Under the pieces are notes generated by a model that saw only the letters and a program-made list of their open reading frames with translations, was not told where the DNA came from and searched no databases. Shown here piece by piece: positions 52,715-60,280 of a stretch of DNA of 64,000 bases. Positions within the stretch are counted from its first letter, which is position 1; each line of letters begins with the position of its first letter. Source of the DNA: Flavobacterium aquidurense (GTDB lineage: Bacteria; Bacteroidota; Bacteroidia; Flavobacteriales; Flavobacteriaceae); NCBI RefSeq assembly GCF_001404985.1, contig NZ_JRLF01000012.1, forward strand, positions 496,001-560,000, in the 5' to 3' direction. A program made the translations under genes and the position numbers.

Positions 52715-53785
52715 ATGAATACAACAGCACGTTATAACAGACAAATAATACTTCCTGAAATAGGAGAGGATGGTCAGGATAAATTATCTAAGGCTAAAAT
52801 TCTGGTTATTGGCGCAGGTGGTTTGGGAGCTTCTATATTACCTTATCTGGCTGCTGCCGGTGTTGGTGAAATAGGAATTGCAGATGATGATATTATCGAA
52901 ATTTCGAATTTGCATCGTCAGGTAATTTATAAAAGTTCAGCTGTTGGAAAATACAAAGCAGAGGAAGCTAAATCGATGATTTCTGAATTGAATCCGCTTG
53001 TAAAAGTCCATGCAATTGCTGAGAAATTATCCGGAAAAAATGCCATTTCCTTATTTGAAAATTATGACATTATTGTTGATGCAACAGATAATATTGCAAT
53101 AAAATATCTCATAAACGATGCGTGCTTAATAACAAATAAGCCAATGGTTTATGGATCCATTTTCAGGTTTCAAGGTCAGGTTTCGGTTTTTAATTATCAA
53201 AACGGACCCACTTACAGATGTTTATATCCAGATGAAAATACTCAATCTGCAAATTGTGAAGATGCCGGAGTAATTGGAATTACAGTTGGGATTATTGGAA
53301 TGCTTCAGGCAAATGAAGTTATAAAAATGATTCTGGAAATAGGAGAGATATTAAGCGGTAAAATTTTGGTATATAATATTTTAAATAATGATCAGCAGAA
53401 ATATGACTTCGAAAAGAATACTGATATTGTAATAATTAAAGAGGTTTTTGAAGAAAAATATAAAGAAGTTAAAAATCAAGTAGAAGAAATTTCTATGAAT
53501 GAAATTTTGAATGAAATTGATAATACTGAAGTTCTTTTTTTAGACGTGAGAGACGAAGATGAAGTTCCAAAAATAAATTTCAAGAACGTAATTCAGATTC
53601 CACTTTTAAACTTAGAAAATCAAATTGAAAAATTGAATAAAAACCAAGTGATTTATGTTTTCTGTCAATCCGGAATCAGAAGTAAAATCGCAGTTGAATT
53701 GCTTCACAAGAATGAGTTTAAAAATGCAAAAAGTGTTATAGATGGCGCTTTAGTATTCAATCAAATATTAAGAGAAAAAGTATAG
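52715..53785 (+). CDS. moeB: MoeB-type adenylyltransferase with C-terminal rhodanese
   Basis: 356 residues. N-terminal E1-like domain (RYNRQIILPEIGEDGQ, GAGGLGASILPYLAAAG, DDDIIEISNLHRQ, ATDN) that adenylylates MoaD, and a C-terminal rhodanese domain (about 262-355) with an intact active site Cys in VFCQSGIRS, so it may both activate and sulfurate MoaD. The second CxxC zinc pair of E. coli MoeB is not seen. 11 bp after moaD. Confidence 0.92.
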   Translation: MNTTARYNRQIILPEIGEDGQDKLSKAKILVIGAGGLGASILPYLAAAGVGEIGIADDDIIEISNLHRQVIYKSSAVGKYKAEEAKSMISELNPLVKVHAIAEKLSGKNAISLFENYDIIVDATDNIAIKYLINDACLITNKPMVYGSIFRFQGQVSVFNYQNGPTYRCLYPDENTQSANCEDAGVIGITVGIIGMLQANEVIKMILEIGEILSGKILVYNILNNDQQKYDFEKNTDIVIIKEVFEEKYKEVKNQVEEISMNEILNEIDNTEVLFLDVRDEDEVPKINFKNVIQIPLLNLENQIEKLNKNQVIYVFCQSGIRSKIAVELLHKNEFKNAKSVIDGALVFNQILREKV

Positions 53786-53816
53786 CCAGAGATTAAAAGC
53801 AGTTAGTCGCTTCGTT

Positions 53817-53905
53817 TGTCATTCTGAGGAACGAAGAATCTTCGTCAGTAGCTCGACAAAGATTATGGATTTTTTTACGGAGATTTCTCCTCCGTCGAAA
53901 TGACA
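53817..53905. repeat. Fold-back repeat with TGTCATT ends
   Basis: 89 bp bounded by TGTCATTCTGAGGAACGAAG (left) and, inverted at the right, TGTCATTTCGACGGAGGAG. The two ends are diverged inverted copies. This resembles a widespread Bacteroidetes intergenic repeat. It separates moeB from moaE; no coding content. Confidence 0.65.
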
Positions 53906-54009
53906 GCATTGGGGTTAGTTTTTTATGAATAAATTTAATTAGTGTAATTCTCGGCAAAAGAAAAAAGCACTTAATCCATATAATCTGTGGTAAAAAATAA
54001 AGAAAAAAA

Positions 54010-54447
54010 ATGAGTAAAAATGTATTTGTAGAAGGACCGATTTCTTCAGAATTTATAGCAGAATCGATTGCAAAACACCAATCAAAACATACGATTGGTG
54101 CGCACAATATTTTTTTAGGACAAGTTCGCGCTGATGTTATTCATGATAATACTGTTGTAGCAATCGATTATACAGCTTATACTGATATGGCAAATGAAGC
54201 TTTACATACAATTCGTGAAAAAGCTTTTGTTAAATTCGACTTAACCTGTATGCATATATATCATAGTTTAGGTGTAGTAAAAGCAGGTGAAATTTGTTTG
54301 TTTGTATTTGTTTCGGCAACACGACGTAAACAGGTTTATGAAGCAACGGAAGCCATTGTAAACTGGATTAAAACCGATGTTCCAATTTTTGGTAAAGAAA
54401 TGTTTGAAAACGATACATTCACCTGGAAACAAAACACTAATGGTTGA
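54010..54447 (+). CDS. moaE: Molybdopterin synthase catalytic subunit MoaE
   Basis: 145 residues. Motifs: GAHNIFLGQVRAD, YTAYTDMA, and VFVSATRRKQVYEATEAIVNWIKTDVPIFGKE with the active lysine in the last block. Forms the heterotetramer with MoaD. The last 8 bp overlap the moaC-mogA start. Confidence 0.95.
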   Translation: MSKNVFVEGPISSEFIAESIAKHQSKHTIGAHNIFLGQVRADVIHDNTVVAIDYTAYTDMANEALHTIREKAFVKFDLTCMHIYHSLGVVKAGEICLFVFVSATRRKQVYEATEAIVNWIKTDVPIFGKEMFENDTFTWKQNTNG

Positions 54448-55354
54448 TATTACACATAAAGTAAGTACCTTAAGAATAGCTACAGCAACGGCAATTGTCA
54501 AAGTTAGTAAACAAGAAACAATTGATGCTGTGGTGAATAATCTGGTGCCAAAGGGGAATGTTTTTGAAATGGCTAAAACAGCCGGGCTTTTCGCGGTAAA
54601 AAATACACATTTGTCGATTCCGGATTGTCATCCTCTTCCCATTGAGTTTACTTCGGTAGAATATAAAATAGAAGGTTTAACGATTCAGATTATTTTTAAT
54701 GTAAAAACCGTTTACAAAACCGGAGTTGAGGTTGAAGCCATGCATGGCGCTTCGATAGTGGCGTTGACAATGTATGATATGCTGAAACCGATTGATAAAG
54801 AAATTGAAATTTCGACTATTAAACTAATTAATAAAGAAGGTGGAAAATCGTCTTTCAAGAATAAATTTCCGAATGTAATTAAGGCAGCAGTTTTTGTTTG
54901 TTCTGATTCTATTTTTGCAGGTGATAAGGAAGATCGTTCCGGAAAAATTATAGTGGAAAAACTGGAAGCTTGCGGAGTCGAAACCGCGCATTATGAAATT
55001 ATTCCTGACGAATTAGATATTATTCAGGAAAGAGTAAAAGCATTAGCAAAAGAACATCAATTGGTCATTTTTACCGGAGGAACTGGATTGTCTCCAAGAG
55101 ATGTTACCCCCGAAGCTTTATCGCCATTACTTGAAAGCAGAATTCCCGGAATAGAAGAAGCGATTCGCAATTACGGACAGCAGAGAATGCCGTATGCGAT
55201 GTTATCCAGAACAGTGGCAGGAACATTAGGAAAAAGTTTGGTTTTGGCTTTGCCGGGATCTACAAATGGAGCCAGAGAATCTATGGATGCTGTTTTTCCT
55301 CATGTATTGCATGTTTTTCATATTTTAAAAGGAAAAAATCATGATACCCTCTAA
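54440..55354 (+). CDS. moaC: MoaC-MogA/MoaB fusion (bifunctional Moco biosynthesis)
   Basis: 304 residues from the ATG at 54440 (MVDITHKVSTLR), which overlaps the end of moaE by 8 bp; a longer frame to 54377 runs through moaE and is not family-like. Residues 1-150 are MoaC (cyclic pyranopterin phosphate synthesis; AKTAGLFAVKNTHLSIPDCHPL, GVEVEAMHGASIVALTMYDM). Residues about 163-300 are MogA/MoaB (adenylylation of molybdopterin; VFVCSDSIFAGDKEDRSG, FTGGTGLSPRDVTPEA, LPGSTNGARES). Both halves are complete. Its last 14 bp overlap moaA. Confidence 0.94.
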   Translation: MVDITHKVSTLRIATATAIVKVSKQETIDAVVNNLVPKGNVFEMAKTAGLFAVKNTHLSIPDCHPLPIEFTSVEYKIEGLTIQIIFNVKTVYKTGVEVEAMHGASIVALTMYDMLKPIDKEIEISTIKLINKEGGKSSFKNKFPNVIKAAVFVCSDSIFAGDKEDRSGKIIVEKLEACGVETAHYEIIPDELDIIQERVKALAKEHQLVIFTGGTGLSPRDVTPEALSPLLESRIPGIEEAIRNYGQQRMPYAMLSRTVAGTLGKSLVLALPGSTNGARESMDAVFPHVLHVFHILKGKNHDTL

Positions 55355-56348
55355 AACTATTTTAACGGATGATTTTGGGCGAAAACACAATTATTTGCGT
55401 ATTTCGCTATTAGAGAAATGCAATTTGCGTTGTACGTATTGCATGCCTGCTGACGGAATAGTATTATCTCCAAAAGCCAGTTTAATGACGGCCGATGAGA
55501 TTTTTTCGATTGCCCAAACTTTCGTCGAAAATGGTGTTGATAAAATTAGGTTAACAGGAGGAGAACCACTTTTAAGAAAAGATTTTCCAGAGATTGCATC
55601 AAAATTAGCAAGTCTTAGCGTTTCTCTTTCCATTACTACAAACGGAATTTTAATTGATCGCCATATTGATGTTTTAAAGCAGTACGGAATCAATAAAATC
55701 AATTTGAGTTTAGATACTTTAGTCTCTTCTAAATTTCATACGGTAACGCTCAGAAACCAATTTGAGAAGGTGGTTGATAATTTGCATTTGCTTTTAAATA
55801 ATGATTTTAAAGTAAAAATAAATGTCGTTTTAATGAAAGGTTTTAATGAAAATGAAATTGTAGATTTTGTTAAACTAACACAGTTTTTACCTGTATCGGT
55901 TCGTTTTATTGAGTTTATGCCTTTTGCCGGAAACGAGTGGGACAGAAGTAAAATGATATCTCAAAAAGAAATTTTATTAGAGTTGGAAAAAACGTTCTGT
56001 TCTGAAGAAATTCAGAAACTCGAAGACGAAAAAAACTTTACTGCCAGAACTTATAAAATAAAAGGTTTTCAGGGCGATTTTGGAATCATAAGTTCAATCA
56101 CAAATCCGTTTTGTGACGGCTGCAACAGAATCCGCCTCACAGCAAACGGAAAAATAAAGAATTGCCTTTTCTCGAATTCTGAAACTGATTTACTTACGCC
56201 TTTTAGAAAAGGTGAATCGATTACGAATTTGATCTCAGAATCTATTAAAACCAAAAAGAAAGTGAGGTCCGGAATGGTAACCATTGAAGAAATGGATGAT
56301 CCTTCCCTGCATTTTGATAATCGGAGTATGATTGCCATTGGAGGGTAA
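55341..56348 (+). CDS. moaA: GTP 3',8-cyclase MoaA (radical SAM)
   Basis: 335 residues. Radical-SAM motif Cys27-x3-Cys31-x2-Cys34 (CNLRCTYC), substrate-cluster motif FCDGCNRIRLTANGKIKNC near the C-terminus, LTGGEPLLRKD for SAM, and the Gly-Gly end. First step of Moco synthesis with MoaC. Overlaps the previous gene; last gene of the block. Confidence 0.96.
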   Translation: MIPSKTILTDDFGRKHNYLRISLLEKCNLRCTYCMPADGIVLSPKASLMTADEIFSIAQTFVENGVDKIRLTGGEPLLRKDFPEIASKLASLSVSLSITTNGILIDRHIDVLKQYGINKINLSLDTLVSSKFHTVTLRNQFEKVVDNLHLLLNNDFKVKINVVLMKGFNENEIVDFVKLTQFLPVSVRFIEFMPFAGNEWDRSKMISQKEILLELEKTFCSEEIQKLEDEKNFTARTYKIKGFQGDFGIISSITNPFCDGCNRIRLTANGKIKNCLFSNSETDLLTPFRKGESITNLISESIKTKKKVRSGMVTIEEMDDPSLHFDNRSMIAIGG

Positions 56349-56420
56349 TTTTTGACAACAATCTTTGCCAAAGTTTCAAACTTTCACAAAGAAAAAACTG
56401 CAATGATACAAAATGAGAAT

Positions 56421-56455
56421 AAAAAAAGGTTCAACTTAAAGTTAAACCTTCTTTC
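56421..56455. terminator. Bidirectional intrinsic terminator
   Basis: Stem AAGGTTCAACTT / AAGTTAAACCTT with one mismatch, A-run left and CTTTCT right. It lies between moaA (+) and the Lys-rich gene (-). Confidence 0.7.
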
Positions 56456-56460
56456 TAGAA

Positions 56461-57084
56461 TTATTTTTTCTTTTTAGCTTTTGCTTTTTTCTGAGCTTTA
56501 GCTTTCTTTTTTGCTATTTTTTTAGCTTTCGCCTTATCCTTAGCTTTTTTAGCTTTTTCTTTTTTCTTGGCTGTAGCTTTTAGTTTCGCTTTTTTAGCTT
56601 TCTCTTTCTTTTTGTCTTTTTTAGCTTGATCTTTTTTCTTAGCTAATTTCTTTTTCTCTTTTTCCTTGTCTTTGTCTTTCACTTTTTTCTTCTTTTTATC
56701 TGATTTATCTTTTTTATTCTCTGCTGTTGTTTCAATCGCGTTATCAGTTTTGCTTTCTGATACATCTTTTTTCTTTGGCTCTTTGATTGTTACTTTTGGA
56801 GTTGTTATTTCTTCTGTTTTCTCAATCGCAGCTGGAGTAATTTTTCTTGCCGGAGCTTTTCGCACAGCAGATTTTGGTGTTGTTGTTGCCGCAGTTTTTG
56901 CTGTAGCCTTTGGTGTTGCTGCTGTTGGTGCAGCGGTGGTTGGTTTAACAGGAGTTACTCTTCGAACCGGTGTTTTTGCAGCTGGTGTATTTACCGTTTT
57001 TTTATTTTCTGTAACGGGCTGAACATTTTCAGGTGTTGGTGAATCGATTTTCTCAGGGATAATTTCTTCGTTGTTGTTTTCCAT
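56461..57084 (-). CDS. Lys/Ala-rich histone H1-like protein
   Basis: 207 residues from the ATG at 57082-57084. N-terminal third acidic then Pro/Thr/Ala-rich with repeated TP-x-K motifs; C-terminal 90 residues almost only Lys and Ala with AKKAKAKAKK-type repeats, very basic. Looks like the bacterial histone H1-like/AlgP-type DNA-compacting tails. No globular domain. Nucleoid or RNA binding is the reasonable guess. The antisense strand also has a long open frame, an artefact of this biased composition. The gap 57085-57357 upstream is AT-rich with nothing recognised. Confidence 0.75.
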   Translation of the reverse strand: MENNNEEIIPEKIDSPTPENVQPVTENKKTVNTPAAKTPVRRVTPVKPTTAAPTAATPKATAKTAATTTPKSAVRKAPARKITPAAIEKTEEITTPKVTIKEPKKKDVSESKTDNAIETTAENKKDKSDKKKKKVKDKDKEKEKKKLAKKKDQAKKDKKKEKAKKAKLKATAKKKEKAKKAKDKAKAKKIAKKKAKAQKKAKAKKKK

Positions 57085-57357
57085 AATCAATATGCTTTAG
57101 ATGAGATTTCGCTAACAATGTAACTAAATTGTTAATTAACAGTTAAGTAAAGATAAACATAAAACAAGTTCGCCAATGTTAAGTTTTTAATTATAATTTA
57201 ACATTAAGGTGTTTATTTTGAATATGTTGGGTTTTTGATGTTTTTTTTAAATTAAAATCTCTTAACAATTCCACTGACGAAAAAATAGATTTTTGGCCAG
57301 AATTGTTGTTTATTTTTCAATGATTCAAAAATAAAAATTAAAAAATATTTTATTATT

Positions 57358-57386
57358 ATAAGTTCACTTACTATATTTGTACTTAT
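57358..57386 (+). promoter_or_regulatory. Promoter and inverted operator of the SRPBCC-EVE-marR operon
   Basis: TATATTTG (57372-57379) fits a -7 box, 28 bp before the first start. TAAGT-TC-ACTTA (57359-57370) is a perfect palindrome just upstream, and ACTTAT (57381-57386) lies just downstream, pairing with ATAAGT at 57358-57363. Overlap with the core promoter suggests repression, plausibly by the MarR protein of the same operon. Confidence 0.5.
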
Positions 57387-57406
57387 TAATTTAATTTACG
57401 AAAAAT

Positions 57407-57826
57407 ATGTGGTCAAGATCTCATTCTGTAACAACAAAAACAGTGACAAAAGAACAAATGTGGAATCTCTTTGCAGATGTAAATAATTGGCATATTTGGG
57501 ATACAGGTATTGAATATGCCAAATTAGAAGGTAATTTTGAAAAAGGAAATCATTTTTTACTAAGACCAAAAGGAGGGCCGGACGTAAAAGTAGAATTGTT
57601 AGAGGTTGTAGAAAATAAAAGATTTCTGGATGTTACTAAATTTCCTTTGGCAAAAATGTATGACGAGCATTTATTCGAAGAAACTCCTGATGGATTGAAG
57701 ATTACCAATATTATAACGGTAAAAGGGATATTAGGTTTTCTTTGGGTAAAACTAGTAGCTCAAAAAATCGTTGATGCTTTACCAGCTGACGTTCAGGGAC
57801 AAATTAAAGCAGCGTCTAAAATATGA
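57407..57826 (+). CDS. SRPBCC-fold (polyketide cyclase/START-like) protein
   Basis: 139 residues. Pattern of an SRPBCC hydrophobic-pocket protein: VTKEQMWNLFADVNNWHIWDTGIEYAKL at the start, LRPKGGPDVKVELLEV in the middle, and a C-terminal helix. Binds a small hydrophobic ligand in most relatives; ligand unknown. Its last 4 bp overlap the EVE gene, so they are co-translated. Confidence 0.82.
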   Translation: MWSRSHSVTTKTVTKEQMWNLFADVNNWHIWDTGIEYAKLEGNFEKGNHFLLRPKGGPDVKVELLEVVENKRFLDVTKFPLAKMYDEHLFEETPDGLKITNIITVKGILGFLWVKLVAQKIVDALPADVQGQIKAASKI

Positions 57827-58260
57827 GAGCAAAAAAATATTGGATTGCTGCAATTTCAAAGGAGCATACAAAAAGGGCAATAAATGGCGGATTTATTCAG
57901 GTTTGCCACGGAAAACAAGCACCGCTGAAAAGGATGCAAAAGGAAGATTATCTACTTGTATATTCTTCTAAAATAACAATGGAAGAAAATGAAAAATGTC
58001 AGGCTTTTACGGCTCTGGGAAAAGTAATTGATGATGAGGTATATGATTTTCAGATGACTGAAAATTTTGTGCCTTTTAGACGAAATATTCAATTTATGGA
58101 GTGCAATGAAGTTTCGATACTTCCGTTAATTGAAAATCTTGAATTTATATCCAATAAAAAGTCGTGGGGATATCCATTTCGATATGGATTTTTTGAAATC
58201 AATGAAAATGATTTTAACTTTATAACTTCAAAAATGGCTTTTAAAGCAAATGTTGACTAA
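57823..58260 (+). CDS. EVE-domain protein
   Basis: 145 residues, a single EVE (PUA-like) domain: YWIAAISKEHTKRAI at the start, MQKEDYLLVYSS, FTALGKVIDDEVY and FRYGFFEI. EVE domains bind modified bases in nucleic acids; roles include RNA modification and stress. Overlaps the previous gene; 21 bp before marR. Confidence 0.85.
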   Translation: MRAKKYWIAAISKEHTKRAINGGFIQVCHGKQAPLKRMQKEDYLLVYSSKITMEENEKCQAFTALGKVIDDEVYDFQMTENFVPFRRNIQFMECNEVSILPLIENLEFISNKKSWGYPFRYGFFEINENDFNFITSKMAFKANVD

Positions 58261-58281
58261 TTCACAATAAGAAAATAAAAA

Positions 58282-58740
58282 ATGAGTAAATCAGATGATA
58301 ATACATTTAGTGTTGAAAAACCAGAAGAAAGTTCTGGTTTTTTATTGTGGCAAGTAACAAATCTTTGGCAAAGAGAAATCAAAAAAGCTTTAGAAAAATA
58401 CAATTTAACGCATTCACAATTTGTATTGATGGCAAGCATACATTGGCTTATGCTCCATAAACAGGAAGTGACACAAATTGTACTTTCGGCTCATACTAAA
58501 ATTGATCCTATGACGACTTCTACAGTCCTGAGAACTTTGCAGCAAAAAAGTCTTGTTACAAGACAGGAACACGCCACAGATACAAGAGCAAAAGTAGTTG
58601 TGCTTACGGATTCAGGAAAAGATACCATTAAGAAAGCTATCATAACTGTAGAAGATTTTGATAGAAAATTCTTTTCTGTTAGTGGTGTAAATACGAAAGA
58701 TTTAAACCAAAATTTAATAGCATTATTAGATCAGAAATAA
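58282..58740 (+). CDS. MarR-family transcriptional regulator
   Basis: 152 residues. Winged HTH typical of MarR (LTHSQFVLMASIHWL, VTQIVLSAHTKIDPMTTSTVLRTLQQKSLVTRQEHATDTRAKVVVLTDSGK). Third gene of the SRPBCC-EVE-marR operon; may repress its own promoter through the inverted site at 57358-57386. The SRPBCC partner might handle the effector. Ligand unknown. Confidence 0.93.
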   Translation: MSKSDDNTFSVEKPEESSGFLLWQVTNLWQREIKKALEKYNLTHSQFVLMASIHWLMLHKQEVTQIVLSAHTKIDPMTTSTVLRTLQQKSLVTRQEHATDTRAKVVVLTDSGKDTIKKAIITVEDFDRKFFSVSGVNTKDLNQNLIALLDQK

Positions 58741-58772
58741 TTCCGGTAATCCGTTTTGTCAGAGTAAGATTT

Positions 58773-60203
58773 CTAATTAATTACAGTTTCCAGAATTTTA
58801 AAATTACTTTTTGATCCTTCACATAAAGAACAACAATAAGTTTCAGGTAAATCAGTAAATAAAATACCTCTCGGGATACCTTGACTTTCATCTCCGTATT
58901 CAGATTTATAAAGTGTTAAGCATTCCTGGCATTGATAGATATCCAATTCCGGTTTTTCTTTTTTCTGTGGATTTTCTGTTGCTTCAGGAACAGAATTTCC
59001 TAGTTCTTCAAAGTATTTACGACTTAATTCGATTAAAATTGTGGGTAATTCCAGTTTGTCAATATCTTGAGAATGAATTATATATTCCCGGGTATTAGGA
59101 TCAAAATTTCTGGCATATAAAACATTATAAGTATCTCTGATTTTTATGGACTCCAGATCTTTTGGCAATTCATTTTTTTCGACAACAATTGAAGTAAAAT
59201 AATGCCCATCGCGATTGTATTCAGAAATTCCAAAAGTTAATCCGTACGTGCTGATATCAAACTGATCCAGTGTTCGAACAAGATAGGTCTTGAGATTTAG
59301 CGCCCATTCCATAGCGACAGGCAAATGCCAATTGAGTTCTAATAAAGAATGACGAACGTTGATTCCTCTTTTTCCTAAAAATTTTTCCCATTCCAGTTTT
59401 CTGTCTTTAGGGATACCTTTTACAATAAAGGATTTCCAGGGTGTAATACATAATTTTCCAATTTTGCAATCAAAACACAAATCGCACATTTCTTTTAGAA
59501 AGCCTAAATCGTATAAATTATTTCTCCAATACAACCCCAGCCAATATTGATCGATTCCCATACGGTTCATGCCTTCGTAATAAGGAAAAGGGTAAAATGG
59601 AATATTAAGTGGTTTATCAATTGTTCTGTTATTGGTATCTAAAGCCTCACTGACCAAGGCAAATATCATATCGATGCCAAGAGATTCTTCGGCTGAAATT
59701 TTTTCGATTTCATAATAAAATTGTGCAATATCCCAACTGTAAATCAAAATAGGATAAATTTCCATGCGTTCCCAATTGGGCAGACGAATGTATAAATACC
59801 AATAATCTTCATGTTCTGAAGCAATAAAATTAAGGTGTCCGGTAAATAATGGAACAAGTTGCTGCTTAGGGTCGTTTATATTGACTTTTAATTTTGGCTG
59901 CTCCTTAAATTGCTCTAAAATGTATAGAAACTTATTGCCCGTAAGCCAATTCGTGTTTCTAAAAATATCGGTAGAAACATAAGAGGAAACAATATTATTG
60001 CCGCTTTTTTGCTCCGGAAAAACAAAATGATGTTTGCCTAATTGTTCTTTATCTAAGGTTTTAAACCCTTTTGGGAAAATAATATCCTGCCTGGATCCAA
60101 ACGAAATAGAATCTAAACCCTGATCCATCGCCATATTGACTACTTCTCTTAATTCTCCCGGCGAAATAACGCCTCCTTTTACTATTAATCTTGTTAGTTC
60201 CAT
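58773..60203 (-). CDS. Nitrite/sulfite reductase half-domain-like protein with C-terminal rubredoxin
   Basis: 476 residues. The N-terminus (LIVKGGVISPGELREVVNMAMDQGLDSISFGSRQDI) resembles the ferredoxin-like half-domain of siroheme nitrite/sulfite reductases, but the siroheme/4Fe-4S Cys set (CxGxxxC...CPNxC) is not visible; CDLCFDCKIGKLC at about 240-252 is the only Cys group in the body. Residues about 420-470 are a rubredoxin (CQEC, then GDESQGIPRGILFTDLPETYCCSLC). Operon partner of the nitrate reductase fusion upstream (77 bp gap). Possible electron donor or assembly protein for nitrate/nitrite reduction. Confidence 0.75.
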   Translation of the reverse strand: MELTRLIVKGGVISPGELREVVNMAMDQGLDSISFGSRQDIIFPKGFKTLDKEQLGKHHFVFPEQKSGNNIVSSYVSTDIFRNTNWLTGNKFLYILEQFKEQPKLKVNINDPKQQLVPLFTGHLNFIASEHEDYWYLYIRLPNWERMEIYPILIYSWDIAQFYYEIEKISAEESLGIDMIFALVSEALDTNNRTIDKPLNIPFYPFPYYEGMNRMGIDQYWLGLYWRNNLYDLGFLKEMCDLCFDCKIGKLCITPWKSFIVKGIPKDRKLEWEKFLGKRGINVRHSLLELNWHLPVAMEWALNLKTYLVRTLDQFDISTYGLTFGISEYNRDGHYFTSIVVEKNELPKDLESIKIRDTYNVLYARNFDPNTREYIIHSQDIDKLELPTILIELSRKYFEELGNSVPEATENPQKKEKPELDIYQCQECLTLYKSEYGDESQGIPRGILFTDLPETYCCSLCEGSKSNFKILETVIN

Positions 60204-60205
60204 TT

Positions 60206-60279
60206 TTTTTGTTTCAGGTTTTAGTCACAGTCTCAGTCTCAGTCCCAGTTATCACTGAAAACTGTGACTGCGACTGAAA
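60206..60279 (-). repeat. CAGTCTCAGTC / CCTGAAAC phrase repeat in a 5' leader
   Basis: Read on the minus strand: CAGTCGCAGTCACAGTTTTC, three copies of GACTGAGACTG-like text, then ACCTGAAAC ending 7 bp before the start codon at 60203. Closely related to 45004-45086. Confidence 0.6.
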
Positions 60280-60280
60280 A

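Noticed and set aside
54377..54439. N-terminal extension of the MoaC-MogA fusion
   Set aside because: It runs inside moaE in another frame; MVDITHKV at 54440 is the normal MoaC start.
56666..57022. 118-codon frame opposite the Lys/Ala-rich gene
   Set aside because: Phe/Ser/Val-rich translation is the mirror of AAA/GCW codons on the other strand; no independent coding sign.
60221..60250. Short tandem repeat as variable-number locus
   Set aside because: AGTCTCAGTC repeats only about three times with changes; more consistent with the dispersed CAGT/CCTGAAAC phrase family.
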